Position numbers and translations under genes: made by a program
Shown here: positions 1-11,724 of the stretch, piece by piece
Layout of the letters: each line of letters opens with the position of its first letter
Numbering within the stretch: position 1 is the stretch's first letter
Origin: Setophaga petechia
Lineage: Eukaryota; Chordata; Aves; Passeriformes; Parulidae
NCBI GenBank assembly: GCA_024362935.1
Contig: JANCRA010000008.1
Span: 29,382,557-29,446,556 of the forward strand
Reading direction: 5' to 3'
Length of the DNA stretch: 64,000 nucleotides
Notes under the pieces: model-generated
What the model saw: the letters and a program-made list of their open reading frames with translations, nothing else
The model's database searches: none
Told to the model about the DNA's origin: nothing

Positions 1-774
1 TTAAGCTCCAAAGTCAGTGGTGGCTTATAAATAACTGTACTGTAAGTATATAAAACATGGCATAATGGTGTTCCCTAGCTTCTGTAGTTACTGATGTTCT
101 TGCTTTATTATTGGGACAGCGTAGGGACAGAGATACATCAAAGAATCATTGATGTGATAGTCGAATAAGGTCACCTCCAGTGACAGGAGGAGAAACAGGA
201 ACTGCTGGGTTTCTCTATTTCTTAAAATGTTAGAGAGGGAACAATGACCTAGGAAAAGATAAGGAATCCTTAAAGGATAAGGAATCCCTAAAGTTTTGCA
301 CTTTTATTTTTCTGCATAGCTGAGGCTGATGTAAGATTTGCTGCAGCTCATTGTGATTAGTATCCATGTATTTAATTGCAGTCTACCTGCTTATGATTGA
401 TTGTGCTTAGGATGTTATGGCAGTTGTGCATTGCAATTAGTTAAGAAACTGAAAGGTGAGTTTTGAGGTATTTGTACTGATTTAAGATTTCCCCTGGCTG
501 TTGGAAATTACCATTGTCATCATTATAGTAAGATTGAGACATGTACCTGCAGTTCCACTTTTCCATTTCTTAACCCATGAGGACTGCATTGCTGAGGAGA
601 GTGGGTTTCTGTAGAGAGCCAGACTGTTAATGGGAAGACCTGAAGTGCACCTTCTTGTCTTGCTCCCTTGGGCATTTGCTAAAGGCCAGCTTGGGGTAGA
701 GCAGCCATGTTTGGTACTTGTGCTGGTATCCTAGTGTCAGACTCCTGTGTGAAATTTTAAGGCTCTTTTGTGCT
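1..774. other. Unique intronic sequence, no feature seen
   Basis: AT-rich non-repetitive DNA. 'aaaggataaggaatccctaa' at about 273-292 partly repeats 'agataaggaatccttaa' just before it, a short local duplication. I see no exon, RNA gene or transposon. Confidence 0.5.
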
Positions 775-1459
775 CTCCCCTACCTGTCCTCCTCTGTTAC
801 CCTGCTGAGGAGGACTTGGGGCTGCTGGTGGATGAAAAGCAGGACATGAGCTGGCAGTGTGTGCTTGCACCCTGGAAAGCCAGCGGTGTCCTTGGCTGCA
901 AAGCTGTGTGACCAGCAGGGCCAGGGAGCCCTGCCCCACTGCTTTGGTGAGACCCCACCTGGAATGCTGCATCCAGCTCTGGGATCCCAGCACAGCATTG
1001 ACATCAACCTGTTGGTGAGTCCAGAGAAGGGCCACCAAGTTGATTAGAGGGACAGAGAACCTCTTCTGTAAGGAAAGGCTGAGACAATTGCTTAGCCTGG
1101 AAAAGACAAGACTTCAAGGTGACCTAGTTGTGGCCTTCCAGAGTTTAAGGTGGACTTATAAGAGAGCTGGAGAGGGACTTTTTATAAGAGCATATAGCAA
1201 CAGGACAAAGGGGAATGCCTTCAAACTTGAAGGGAATAGGTTTAGATGAGATACTAGGAAAAAAATCTTTACTGTGAATGTGGTGAGGCACTGGAACACT
1301 TAGACCTGAGAAGCTGCAGATGCCCCATCCCTGAAAGTATCCAAGGCCCGGTTGGATGGGACTCTAAACTGGTAAAAGGTGTCCCTACCTACAGCAGGGA
1401 GGTTAGAATTATATGATCTTTATGGTCCCTTCCAATCCAAAAATTCTGTGATTCTGTAA
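775..1459 (+). mobile_element. CR1 LINE, 5'-truncated 3' end
   Basis: The sequence follows the 3' third of avian CR1: a block containing 'aggacttggggctgctggtg', then 'gtccagagaagggccaccaa', then 'ggaaaggctgag', then a segment that in one frame (about 1040-1249) reads like the usual CR1 C-terminus (Tyr-Lys-Arg-Ala-Gly-Glu-Gly, then Asn-Arg-Thr-Lys-Gly-Asn-Ala-Phe-Lys-Leu). It ends with 'ggtcccttccaatcc' and two copies of the 8-base unit 'attctgtg/attctgta' at 1443-1458. Frameshifts and stops break the reading frame, so it is inactive. The Lys-Ala-Gly-Glu-Gly-type motif is shared with the copy at 58.7 kb, which suggests the same subfamily. The 5' edge is approximate. Confidence 0.9.
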
Positions 1460-2066
1460 TACTGTGGTGTTAGTCTGCAGATGGATGTGGTGACCTTTTA
1501 GCTCCATACACCTTACCAATATGGAAGTCACTGTAGATTTAGTGCTCCTATGAACCCAATGCATTATAAAATATAATGCGTAGAGAATATTTACTAAAGC
1601 AGAACAATTTTTCATGTTACTGACAAAACAGTGCCAATATTGAATATCAGCAGGATTTTGCAGTTTAAGAAGTCAAATTCATTGTTGTCTCTTACAAAAT
1701 ACATAAAGCAAAAAAAGTATGAAAGCATGCATGGATATCTTTATACCAGTGAAGAAAACTATTTTCAACATTGGCTCTGTGTGTCTCCAAAAAGATAGTC
1801 AGCTTTTTTAATTAGCAGCAAACTGAGTATGCTTCAGCAATTTTCTGCAGAGCCCATCATAAACCCTGGAAAACTGTTCTGGAGTCCTCCTACCACTCAG
1901 TTTTCAAACACAGGATTTTTGCTTCCCTGAATTTCAGCTTTGAAATTATTCCAAGTATCACCCCATGCAGCAGGATGACAATACCTGGAAACTAGGACAG
2001 CAGAGTCACAAGAAAGATTGCATGCTTTCAGTAGAGTACAAATGAAGGAGACTTTCTAACTCCTAG

Positions 2067-2080
2067 TAATAATAATAATA
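2067..2080 (+). repeat. (TAA)n microsatellite
   Basis: Fourteen bases of perfect TAA units, a short trinucleotide run. Confidence 0.8.
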
Positions 2081-2612
2081 CTATCTCAGATGGGAGAATA
2101 AATTCCGCCAGCTTTTTACTTTGCTAAGCTCTGTGCTCTGAAATGAGTCATCATCAATTCATTTGGGTTGACCCAGTTCGACATAAAGTAGAGCTTCATC
2201 TGCCCTGATCTGATCAGAAGCTACACAGCTTGTTGGTAGCTATAACAGTTGTGGAAAGGAAACTACATATAGTGATTAACAAAAATATTTTATTACTCCT
2301 ACATCCTTGTTCAGGAATGTGTACAATACTGTCAGCATATGGCATTTTTTAATATGTTGGCCTTTCAAATATAAAGAATCCTTGTCATACTCTTCCTGTA
2401 AAATTTCTTAAATTCCTGGCTGCTCTTATTCTTGTTATCTCTTCTTTCTGTTCATGGTTGTGCCTGAGAGACTTTTTGTCCTTGCCAAATCTGTCCAGGT
2501 TTGAAGGTCAGTCACTGGCAAGCTGAGCTTTATGGTTTTCACACGTTTCAGCCCTGGTCTGTGCTCAGAGCAATTACTGGTGTCCTGTAGCATTGCAGCA
2601 GTGTTTCTCTGT

Positions 2613-2642
2613 AGCTGCCTGAAGTACTGTTAGCAGGCAGCT
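2613..2642. repeat. Inverted repeat, 9-base arms
   Basis: AGCTGCCTG (2613-2621) is exactly complementary to CAGGCAGCT (2634-2642) across a 12-base loop. It would form a short GC-rich hairpin in either strand's RNA. No function is known. Confidence 0.7.
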
Positions 2643-3049
2643 GGGATGCAGTGAGGAAAGGAGCTTTTAATATCCTGGTCTATCTTTACAGATCTGAAAT
2701 GTTTTCCTTCACCTTTTTGTTACTGTTGGGTGCATAGGCTGGTTTGCTGTGGGCTATAAACTGGATGGTTTCACAATGCTGCTGCCTCCTCCTTTGGTTG
2801 GCAAATCTTGGTTCTGCTTTCATTGTCTCTTATCCCAATTTGTCTGGGTAATATTTTCCTGAAAGCTGCATACACCTTGCCATTAAACTGGTTCCAACAT
2901 GGGAAAAAATGTGAGGCATTCAAGTTATGCTCGTGATGTAAACTCTGCAAATCCTTGACAGGTAAATTGGAGAGAGCTGAAAGGACTTTGAGAGGCTGTG
3001 TTTTCCATATACCCAAATATAAATGGATTGATTTTGACTGTCACTTCTT

Positions 3050-3440
3050 AGAAGCCTTTGTCTAACCTATTCTTAAAAACCTCCTGTGATGGCGATTCAA
3101 ATCCTTTCCTAGTCACATATTCCAGCTCGCAGTGTTGGGCACAGGAAACATTTTCTACCTTATATTTGTGATGCAAGCCCATACTTGACTGCAAGAAGAT
3201 GTAGAGGAGAAAATGATACCTTAAGCTGCTTTAATTTGCCACTTAGATGCTTGATGACTCTGAATGATTACCAATTTTCACTTTCCAGGGAAAACTGTCC
3301 AGACTCATTTAACCCTTCCTTACAAGCTATACTTTCTGGTCTTCTACTTGGTCCCAATATTTACCTCATGGTTAACTGTGAGCCTGGATACTTCTTTAGT
3401 CTTGGCTGTCACAAATGGGCATGCTGGTAAAGACCTGGCT
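3050..3440 (-). mobile_element. Old CR1/L3-like LINE fragment
   Basis: On the + strand the order 'cctattcttaaaaacctcc', 'gatggcgattcaaatc', 'tattccagc' and later 'actgtccagactcatttaac' and 'cttacaagctatactttct' matches the reverse complement of an old CR1 3' region as I remember it. Divergence is clearly greater than for the other copies, so this looks like an ancient insertion. Edges are approximate. Confidence 0.6.
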
Positions 3441-4493
3441 GGTGCCACATAGGGCAAAAGTACTTCTCTGGTTGTCTTACGGACAATACTTTTTCTTTTA
3501 TATTATTGGAATGGTGTTTGTTTGTTTTAATTAAGCTTAAAATGCATTATCAGCTGAGATCAGCACCTGCCTCCTGCCCCTTTGTTTTTTTCTTTATGTC
3601 ATAATAATTTATCCTATGTCCATAGATCTGAAAATTCAAACTTTGCTTGTGTTCTTACTGAATTAAAATAGAGGTCCATGATTTCAGTAGGAGCCCCTAG
3701 AAGGTTAGCCAAACTAAGCAAGTTGGTGAGGAGGACTACTTTTTTTTTATTTTTCTTTTTTTCCCTTTGCCTAAATAAACCAAATTTAAAATGTGCTAGT
3801 TTTCAGTCAGTTGGATATTGTTTGTGTTAGGTTTATGTGCTATTTTTAACCTATTAAAGATGAAGTATCAGAAAATGAACTGAAAATTTATTTGACTGGA
3901 ACGTGTACTACAGGTAAAGGCTTAGGAAAAGCTCTGCTGTTAGAGGGTTTCCCAGTGAAACAAATGTCATTCATAGACCTGTAAGAGTGGATGTGTATTT
4001 TTGATGTGTTTATGGTAATAGGCAGGGAATATCCTTCTCAGTACTTCTTGAAATCCAGTCATGCCCTTCATGTGAGAAAATGTGTCTATTCATCTGCTGC
4101 TGAAAGCAGTGCATGCACAGTGGCTATATTATTTCAGACCAGAAACCATCTCTGTTAAACGCTCACAAACTAAACCTTTTGTGGCATTTTTAAATTTTGA
4201 AACTCACTAGCGAAGTCCTGCCTCTGAGTTGCTGCATATTGTCAGTTACTCAGTGACATTTGGGATATGGTATTCAAGGATTCATCTCCAAATGCTGAGT
4301 TTAAGCTGTCAGCACTGAGATCTTAGCAATAAGTATTTGCAGTTCAGACTAGCAATTTATGGAATACTTAAAAAAACAGCTTGATAACCTGTCTTTCAAA
4401 ATAGTGGATCTTCATTTTTCTTGATAGATTTTTTTTCTTGTATAGAATGCAACTCCATATGTGTCAGTGACACTGTTAAAAATTACATTGGGA

Positions 4494-4538
4494 TTTTTTT
4501 TTGTTTGTTTTTTGTTTTTTTTTTTTTTTGTTTGTTTT
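4494..4538 (+). repeat. T-rich (TTTG)-like tract
   Basis: Forty-five bases of T interrupted only by single G, with TTTG periodicity at both ends. Confidence 0.85.
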
Positions 4539-4757
4539 AGATTGTTTTCATCTAGAAGATGAACAATGAGCAACTATTTGTGGCCATTTGCTAAGTGACA
4601 TCTTTAATTCCATTGAGCCCCTACATAAGTAAAGAAAGATAGAAGATACAAAAGACCTTGAAGCTTTTTGTGTCTATAATTTTCATTAGCGATTTTACTC
4701 ATGTTGATTCCAAAGTGCTTCATGAGTTTTTTAAATCACATTTAAAATCCTGGTCTG

Positions 4758-4776
4758 GAGCTCTTTTTAAGAGCTC
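4758..4776. repeat. Short palindrome
   Basis: GAGCTCTT and AAGAGCTC are perfect inverted arms around a TTT centre; a third partial copy (agctctt) follows about 8 bases later. Confidence 0.7.
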
Positions 4777-7700
4777 AGTTTAGCTCTTAAATCATGCTGT
4801 GGTGCAATGTTGTACTTGGAGAACAAACTAACACTGATTCTAAAACAATGCCAGCTAATAAATGGTGGGAAAATGTTCGCCTAGCTAGCGTTGCCCAGAA
4901 TGTGGAAAGCTGCAAACTCAAGGGGAAAAAAATAATATTTAGGGGCATGTTGCAGATGGTAATTTATGCAAGGCTAAATTAAGCCTATGCATTTAACTAT
5001 GGGTATAATCGAGCTGTACATTTCTCCAAAAGATACGTAAGAATACATAATCCACTCTGGTTTCCAGTGGTGGCTTTCCATTTTTTTTCCAGAAATAAGA
5101 TGCTGCGCCTTCACTCCTTTAGGCCTTGGCTTGACTTGCTGCCTGGTGTGTTCACAAGCAGAATTTGTCTTCCCTCCCTCTGCTCCTTTGTACAAGTTAA
5201 GGTCTAGCCTGTTGGTGAAGTCTGGCTCCTTGACTTCATGGATTCAGAATAGGCATGGTCCAGTCCAGGTGAAAGAGTTCAGCACTCTTTTGTGTGTAAA
5301 GTCTGGCACTTGACATGTTACCTTACAAAGAGAAGAGATGCCTCTTATACCTGCAAAAACAGAGTAGCTTTTGGAATTAAATAAACCAAAGGTCATTGCC
5401 AACCTGTTTGTCCTAAGAAGCAGAAATCCTACCTTAGTTAGACCTGTCATGATGGGCAGTCAGTCAGTGTTATTTGTAAATAGAAATGTGATACAAATGG
5501 AAATTTAGACAGGAAACATAAAGTTCTGATCTAAAGTCTTTTTTTCTGCCATCCTAATTCCTTGATTCCTTGAATAAACTTTTAATTTAACATGTGTTTA
5601 ATAACTGGATTAAGCAGAGTGAAGAAAAATTTTGCCTAATGGAAATCAGTAGAAGTAATGAAGTAAAATATTTAAAAATAGGTCCGACAAGAGCTTTAAA
5701 TTGCATTGCAGTGGTGGGTGGAAAAAAAAGACAAAACAAACTACCACAGACTTGTGTCATGCTTACTTATGTATATATGCAATAGGCCTCCTTTTATTCT
5801 GAGTGACAGTTTGGAATTTATCTACTTTAAAACTTCTGTTGATAGAAATCAGCTGAATATAATATTTGTTAAATCTCATTATTCTGTCATAAACTTGAAT
5901 TTAAGAGTTCTGGGGAGTGGATGATATTGATGGGCTTTATTTTGTTTTCCATTTGTTCAAATAGCAATGTTGATTGCCTAATTATCTTTGATTTCCTGTG
6001 AGAGATAAAAAGCAAATGTCTCTCCAGCACACGTGGCTTTCACATAATATTAAGATGTCATAGTCTTCTAGTAGCTTCTAGTACTGTAGGCCTAGTAAAT
6101 TTTTGTTGATTAAGGTAAGCTGCAGAAGAGAATAGACAAAAGCTTTATGGCATCTAGAGATGTAACCTGGGTGATAAACTGATAGGACCCAACCAGCTAC
6201 TTAAACTGGTTAGAAATGTGTGGGAGAAGAGAGCTGTAAATTTACTTTTTACTTTTGTATATGAAAGAACAGATTGCCTTTGAGACAGAAAGAAAAATGC
6301 AGTATGTAGGGTAATTGTTAAATAGTGCTTTCTCCTCAGCCTTGGCTTTATGTGGATTGTAGACAAGTATTGAGATTTGGGTAGTTTCTCACTTCTGTGG
6401 AAAGTCTACAATTGCCCCAATGCTGCTGGCACCATGAAGTTCCCTATTATCATCATGTCTGATCTCATCAAGAGCCAGTGATAAGCCACACATAGTTCTT
6501 CTGCTAAAATATCTGGGTTAAAAAAAAAATAAAATACAGTGATAAAAATTATAAGGTTCAGTAACAGATACATTCCTTGCTGCTCCATAAAGCCAAACAG
6601 CAGGGAAATCAAAAACTCAGCCTTTCACTGCAGCAAGGATTAGTTTAGTAACCAGTCCAGCACAGCATTTAGTGTAATAAAAAAACTCTTGCATGGGTAT
6701 TGGAAGGGAAAATCTCTACGAGATCAGCCAGACTGTCTTCCACAACAGGCAGGAGTGTTGAAGCAATGGATGAGTCCTATATAATAGTTTAAAAGAGAGC
6801 TGGGCCGTAGGAGCTTGCAAATGGCACAAGGGAAGGCTTTATGTTCTGTAACCTTGATTGCTGTTGGGAGGGACCAGTAAATCAACAGAAAGTAGTTTTA
6901 CAAAAGAATATGAAACTTCTTTCTTTTTATTAATTTGCTTTTAGTGTTTCTATTTTTCCTTTTCTTTTTCTCCAGGAATCGCCATCTCCCTGGTGTTTAA
7001 GTACTTAGCAATGGGCTAACTTGATTCTAACTGTAGCATTATATTTTTTCTACAGATAAATAAATATGTATATGCAGCAAATATAAAAAAGCAACTTCTA
7101 AACAATTTGCATTTCTATCAGATGTGAGAGATCTAATTATAGAAACACATACAGGCTGCTCTGTACTGACATGCTGGAAAAATCTGAACAATTCTGTTCC
7201 TCTATCTTCTGATTCCTTTAATCTCAATGTTTTCAAGAATCAGTTCTGAGCATGCTCTCACTTCATTTTTACGTAAATGGAGCAAGCTCATCATTATTTA
7301 GAGATTTGGGTCCCTTAAAATGAGTTGTTAAGCAACTTTAAAGCCTGCATTCTCAAATTTTCAGGACAGAACTAGACATGTGAATCACTTTGACATTTTT
7401 GAAAATATTGCTTCAACCCTCTCTTTCATCTTGTAATTTTAAAGGATTAAAGGCTTGACTGTCCTTTTAAGTCACAAGCCAGCATTATCACTGGGTGTAA
7501 TGACACTGTATTTCAAGACACATAGAGCTATCTATCTTTAGAAGACTTCTGGAAGCTTGCTTGTAAACTAGGTAGATGTAAAGATCATCCTGGGAATGGG
7601 GATGGCTGTGGAGACATAGGCACCTCCAGGAGTGGTGGTTTGCAGAGGTGCACTGTTAGAGCTGCTTGAAAGTTTCTTGGGTGTAGTAGCAGATAAACAG

Positions 7701-7903
7701 AGAAACTCCCTCTCTTTGGGAAGAATACAAGGGAGGAGATAGCTTCAGGGCTTGCTTGGTCTCAGGCACCACTATAAGTACATTCTGATAACAGAGAATA
7801 CCTGTTGGTTGGCTAAAAGCACTCAGTTTGGAAATCAGAATAAGGTGGCAAAAACCATCTGTATATATCAGGAGAAAAGAGCACTCAAAAATGGCTTGGT
7901 TTC

Positions 7904-7927
7904 TTTTTTTTTTTTTTTTTTTTTTTT
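7904..7927 (+). repeat. Poly(T), 24 bases
   Basis: Uninterrupted T run followed by CCCC. It could be the poly(A) end of a - strand retrocopy, but nothing downstream on the - strand is recognisable. Confidence 0.85.
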
Positions 7928-9207
7928 CCCCAGAGCTACTTAGAATATGCACTGAAGTACAAAGCAGTACCAGTACTACTTGTACTAGGGCTAAAGTAGT
8001 ATTGATTTTATATATCTCTCACTAGTTCCTAAGGTTGTATGTGATAGAATACTTTAGTTATATGTTATGATTGCCCTTTGCTTTCTCAGAATTAGTTGTG
8101 GTATAGATGGATATCTTTTTGGATGCAAGGGCATCTTTAGTTATAAAATGAGGCAGATGTCTGTTAAAGAAAGGTATTTATCCAGTAATTTATTAGCAGT
8201 AGCTCTTCTCAAGCACCTTGCTGCAAGACCCTCCAGTGCAGAGCATCCTGCTTTCTGTTTGCATTGTCTTACTCAGATTTAAGTGTCCAAGTGTCACTTG
8301 CAGTGTTCTTGATTTTTACTGTTGCCTGGTTAACATCGTATTTTTTAAAGATAGTTCCTCAGACTGCCCTTCTTCTTTCTGGCCTGTTGTCACCTCCTGT
8401 CCCTGGCTTCTGTGCTTGTCCCATCCTGCTCAGCTGCTGGTGCTCTTCACCTCGCCCAACTTCCAAAATGAAGCATCAAGTCCTCCCATACACTGCTTTT
8501 TCACAGCTGGCCTTCCAGATATAGCTTTGACTTGCAGCAAAACAAATTTGCAGAGAAAGCATTTAGCTGCCTTGATTAAGTCTATATCCCAAAGAATTTT
8601 TGTAAAGCAAATAATTTCTCCTCTCAACATGGATAGGTTTTATTGAAGAGCAAGAGATTATTATACTTCAAATGACAGGTAAATTTCAGATCACAAACTA
8701 AATCTTATCATAAATGCTTGAATTTTAAATCTACATATTGCTTCTGCACTGAGGGGATCATAAGCTTATGTGTTTTCTGTTAGAGCTCTATACAGTATAT
8801 AAAGGAACCTGTAAAAACACCGTATCATATTATTATGCAACATGCGGCCATTAGATTTCATTAAACTCTGTCTGGTAGATTGATGTCTAAAAATAAATCC
8901 TTTCTGGCCTATGGACATTTTCAAATTGTGACAAAATGCCTCCTGATTTCATCTTTGATAAGATAAATGGAAGGAGATATTTAAATTTATTAGGCATGAC
9001 TGTCTACTCTGGCCTGCATAAGTTTCCTTCACATAGTAAGTTTATAGGTTGGATTAGTGAGGATGCTCATAAATATTGCATCTTGTCCACAGAAAGGATA
9101 ATTGATGTCCCTGCATTCAATTGCTACACTGGAGAAAGACTAAGCAATCAGAAACATTGGATAGGTAACATTATAGGAGAGCAGATTTCTTCTTAAGAGC
9201 AGTCTTT

Positions 9208-9244
9208 GTTTTAGGAGTCTTTCTGGAGGAAAGACTCTTAAAAC
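9208..9244. repeat. Inverted repeat, 16-base arms
   Basis: GTTTTAGGAGTCTTTC (9208-9223) pairs with GAAAGACTCTTAAAAC (9229-9244) at 15 of 16 positions, the exception being a G opposite T (a wobble pair in RNA). The loop has five bases. It is too short for a normal microRNA precursor. Confidence 0.75.
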
Positions 9245-9513
9245 TAGTGGAGAATCTGGTTTTCATTTTTCTGATCCTTTCCTGCTTAAGAAAGACACAT
9301 TCTTTCAGGAGCTTTTGAGATTAAAGTCACAGATTGAACAAGACCTGCTCATGTCTTGCTGTTTTTTTCTTTCTACTCAATTTTTTTGAATTCTGCATGC
9401 TTATGATGCAGATAGGCAAACACAAAACATCCAATGTCTTGTTTCTGTCAGTGAGGGATTCTTTATGTGGTTCAAATTGCTGAATCTTACTAGAGCTTTA
9501 ATTTTTCTTTTGC

Positions 9514-9535
9514 TTATTTATTATTTATTTATTTA
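9514..9535 (+). repeat. (TTTA)n microsatellite
   Basis: Twenty-two bases made of TTTA units with one TTA interruption. Confidence 0.75.
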
Positions 9536-9959
9536 AACAATAGGATATGGAAGTAGCAAATATTGGCAGAAAGTTTGCAAACCATATTTTTTTCAATCTT
9601 GATGATCATTTCTCTATAGCTTATACTAACTTACCTTGAAGTTAGACAGTTTTGGCTGTCAGTTTATTTCAGGCTGTCTCACTAATTTAAAATAATAAAT
9701 TTTAAACTTAAAAGAAACTAGTTGTGTTTTGAAGTTGGGATCTGAAGACAATTAGCAGCAATTTACTTGTATTCTTAGTTCAGAGTGCTGAGCTACCACC
9801 TCTAATTGTATCCTTGCTTTGTGTACATTATCAGTGGGATATTGGGTATAATGACAGTAGTAGAGAAGGATTTGGATTTCATGAGACAGTCTGAACAAAC
9901 ATCTTTAATTTTCAAGTGTAGGAACTTTTTATAGTTTTTCTCTTAACTGAACATTAAGA

Positions 9960-10060
9960 CCTTTACTTCAAGAGTGTACTCAGTTCTGGTTTATGCATCC
10001 AGCAAATAAGCTGGAAAGGATTCAAAGGAAAAATAATGACTGATGTGACATTTGGAAAAA
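9960..10060 (+). mobile_element. Possible old CR1 fragment
   Basis: 'actcagttctgg' followed by 'gctggaaaggattcaaagga' has the order and spacing of the CR1 segment encoding 'vq-fw ... le-iQR'. It is strongly diverged and short, so the call is tentative. Confidence 0.35.
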
Positions 10061-10948
10061 TAATCTTAGCATAAGAGAAAAAAAAGTCTGTTTTATTAGA
10101 GTTGCTTCAGAAATGTCCTGATCACAGCCTGGGGCAGGATTTTGTTGGAGACAGTGGTGCAGGGTAGAATTGGCTGTAAACAAGCAGGGAAGAAACTGAC
10201 TTGTCAAAACACCAGCTGCCTCCTCAGTGACTGTCTTTAACTTATAGGCAGGTCTTTAATTTGGTAGGAAGCTCCCAACTTTAACAAAATCCAGTGATAA
10301 AATTATTTTGTTGTGTTGTTTTGATAGGAGTCAGAGGATTTATAGGCTACAGAGAGCTTAAGCACATAGAGGCATGTAACATTAAACAACACATTTCTAC
10401 CCACTGAAAGATTAAAACAGAATTACAAGTGACTATTGAAATTGAGAAGCATTCTCTAAGATGTCTGTCAATTTGAAGTGCCATTGTGAAGAAATTGGCC
10501 TTTTACAATAATTTTTTTAGTAAATTTACCCTTTGGAAAGGGTATATTCATGTAGCAATGTCACAAATTTGGCTTAACTATTAGAAATACAGAAAAAACC
10601 TAAAGTTTCTTAAAAAACCATAAACTGGCAAGAACAGCAACCTAGAACTCAAGCTCCAGCAAATTAATTACGTGTAACAGAACATCCAGTTTTTTTCTGG
10701 AAAGCACTGCAGAAACCTAATTTGATGCTTAATTAATAGATATTTCTGGCTGTATTCAGTCATCTTGGCCTACTGCAGAGGAAAATGTGTTTTTATTTGT
10801 TAGCCACAGAGACACAGCCCAGCATCAAGACTGCTTACTGAATTTTCTCATATCATGAACATAAATAATTATGCATTTCTGATCAACTATTCCTGAATAA
10901 ACAGAGAGATGATACCACCAGTGTCAAATACCCACAGTCAAGGACTTT

Positions 10949-11035
10949 CACCTATTCAAAAAGCTGTGTATGAGAAATAAGGCCCTGTCACATCAGGAAT
11001 TATTCAGAGATGTGTGACACCTGGATAAAAAGCTA
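10949..11035 (+). repeat. Dispersed direct repeat, copy 1
   Basis: An 87-base segment from 'tcacctattcaaaaagctg' to 'ctggataaaaagcta' recurs at 11634-11724 with about seven substitutions and one indel of about four bases, roughly 90% identity. Inside it TGTCACA and TGTGACA are complementary and could pair. It is not CR1 and not an LTR family I recognise. Confidence 0.85.
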
Positions 11036-11356
11036 CAAAGATGCTCTTCAGCCCCCTTTTTGTCTGTTTAGGCAAACAGTGTACTTTTTCCCTCTTGGAA
11101 TGTGGTAAAAAACTTTCAGAAACATCTTAGAAGTGGGCTGCTATAAGATGGGGGAGGAAGGAGGGCAGGTGGCTGCTGCAGCAAGCACATGCTGTTATTA
11201 CCTGTAGGAGGTTTGCCCTGCCCCCCACCTGTGAGCCCAGGGATGTTGTGGGGATGCTGCTTTGGGAATGGTCCATGATTCTTGGCAGCAGGATAGCACC
11301 ACAGCTGTCACAGTTTGGCTTGGGAGCATGAGCTGATGGTGTGAGAAACAGAAATG

Positions 11357-11369
11357 AAAAAAAAAAAAA
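11357..11369 (+). repeat. Poly(A), 13 bases
   Basis: Short uninterrupted A run. Confidence 0.75.
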
Positions 11370-11633
11370 TAATGCAGATGGCTTTTATCTACAGCAATGA
11401 AAACATCTTAAGTTTGTCCACTGTTTCCATGGTGACCATGCCATCATATAGTCTCCCTGGGTAACAGGCAGGAGGCGGAGAATGCTCAGAGTCTTGAAAT
11501 ATATAAACCAGCATATTCTTATGAGAAATTGTTTTGCTCAAAAAGCAAATAGATGAGGGTGTTTTTTGTAGAACTGCATCTGTGCTTGCACTTGAGCAGT
11601 CTCAGGATGACAGTGGCTCTGTTGATGGGGCTG

Positions 11634-11724
11634 TCAGCTATTCAGAAAGCTGTGTATGAGAAGTAAGCCCCTGTCGCATCAGTGGGAATTATTCAGAGGC
11701 TTGTGACACCTGGATAAAAAGCTA
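11634..11724 (+). repeat. Dispersed direct repeat, copy 2
   Basis: A 91-base counterpart of copy 1 in the same orientation, starting about 685 bases further on. The inverted arms are kept: TGTCGCA faces TGTGACA, where the A-to-G change gives a G-U pair in RNA. Sequence outside the repeat shows no convincing similarity to that around copy 1, so this is not a simple recent tandem duplication of the whole interval. Confidence 0.85.

Larger units (their letters stand above)
1460..3049. other. Unique intronic sequence with small repeats
   Basis: Holds a short (TAA)n run at 2067-2080 and a 9-base inverted repeat at 2613-2642. No exon-like segment or transposon is recognisable. Confidence 0.5.
3441..9959. 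other. Unique intronic sequence with simple repeats and hairpins
   Basis: A 6.5 kb stretch without a recognisable gene. It contains T/G and T runs (4494-4538, 7904-7927), a palindrome (4758-4776), a 16-base-arm hairpin (9208-9244) and a TTTA run (9514-9535). A 142-codon open frame at 8218-8646 and an 86-codon one at 8936-9196 match nothing I know and sit between stop-rich sequence. I regard both as chance. Confidence 0.5.

Noticed and set aside
8218..8646. 142-codon + strand open frame
   Set aside because: Matches no family, has no splice or promoter context, and overlaps frames on both strands.
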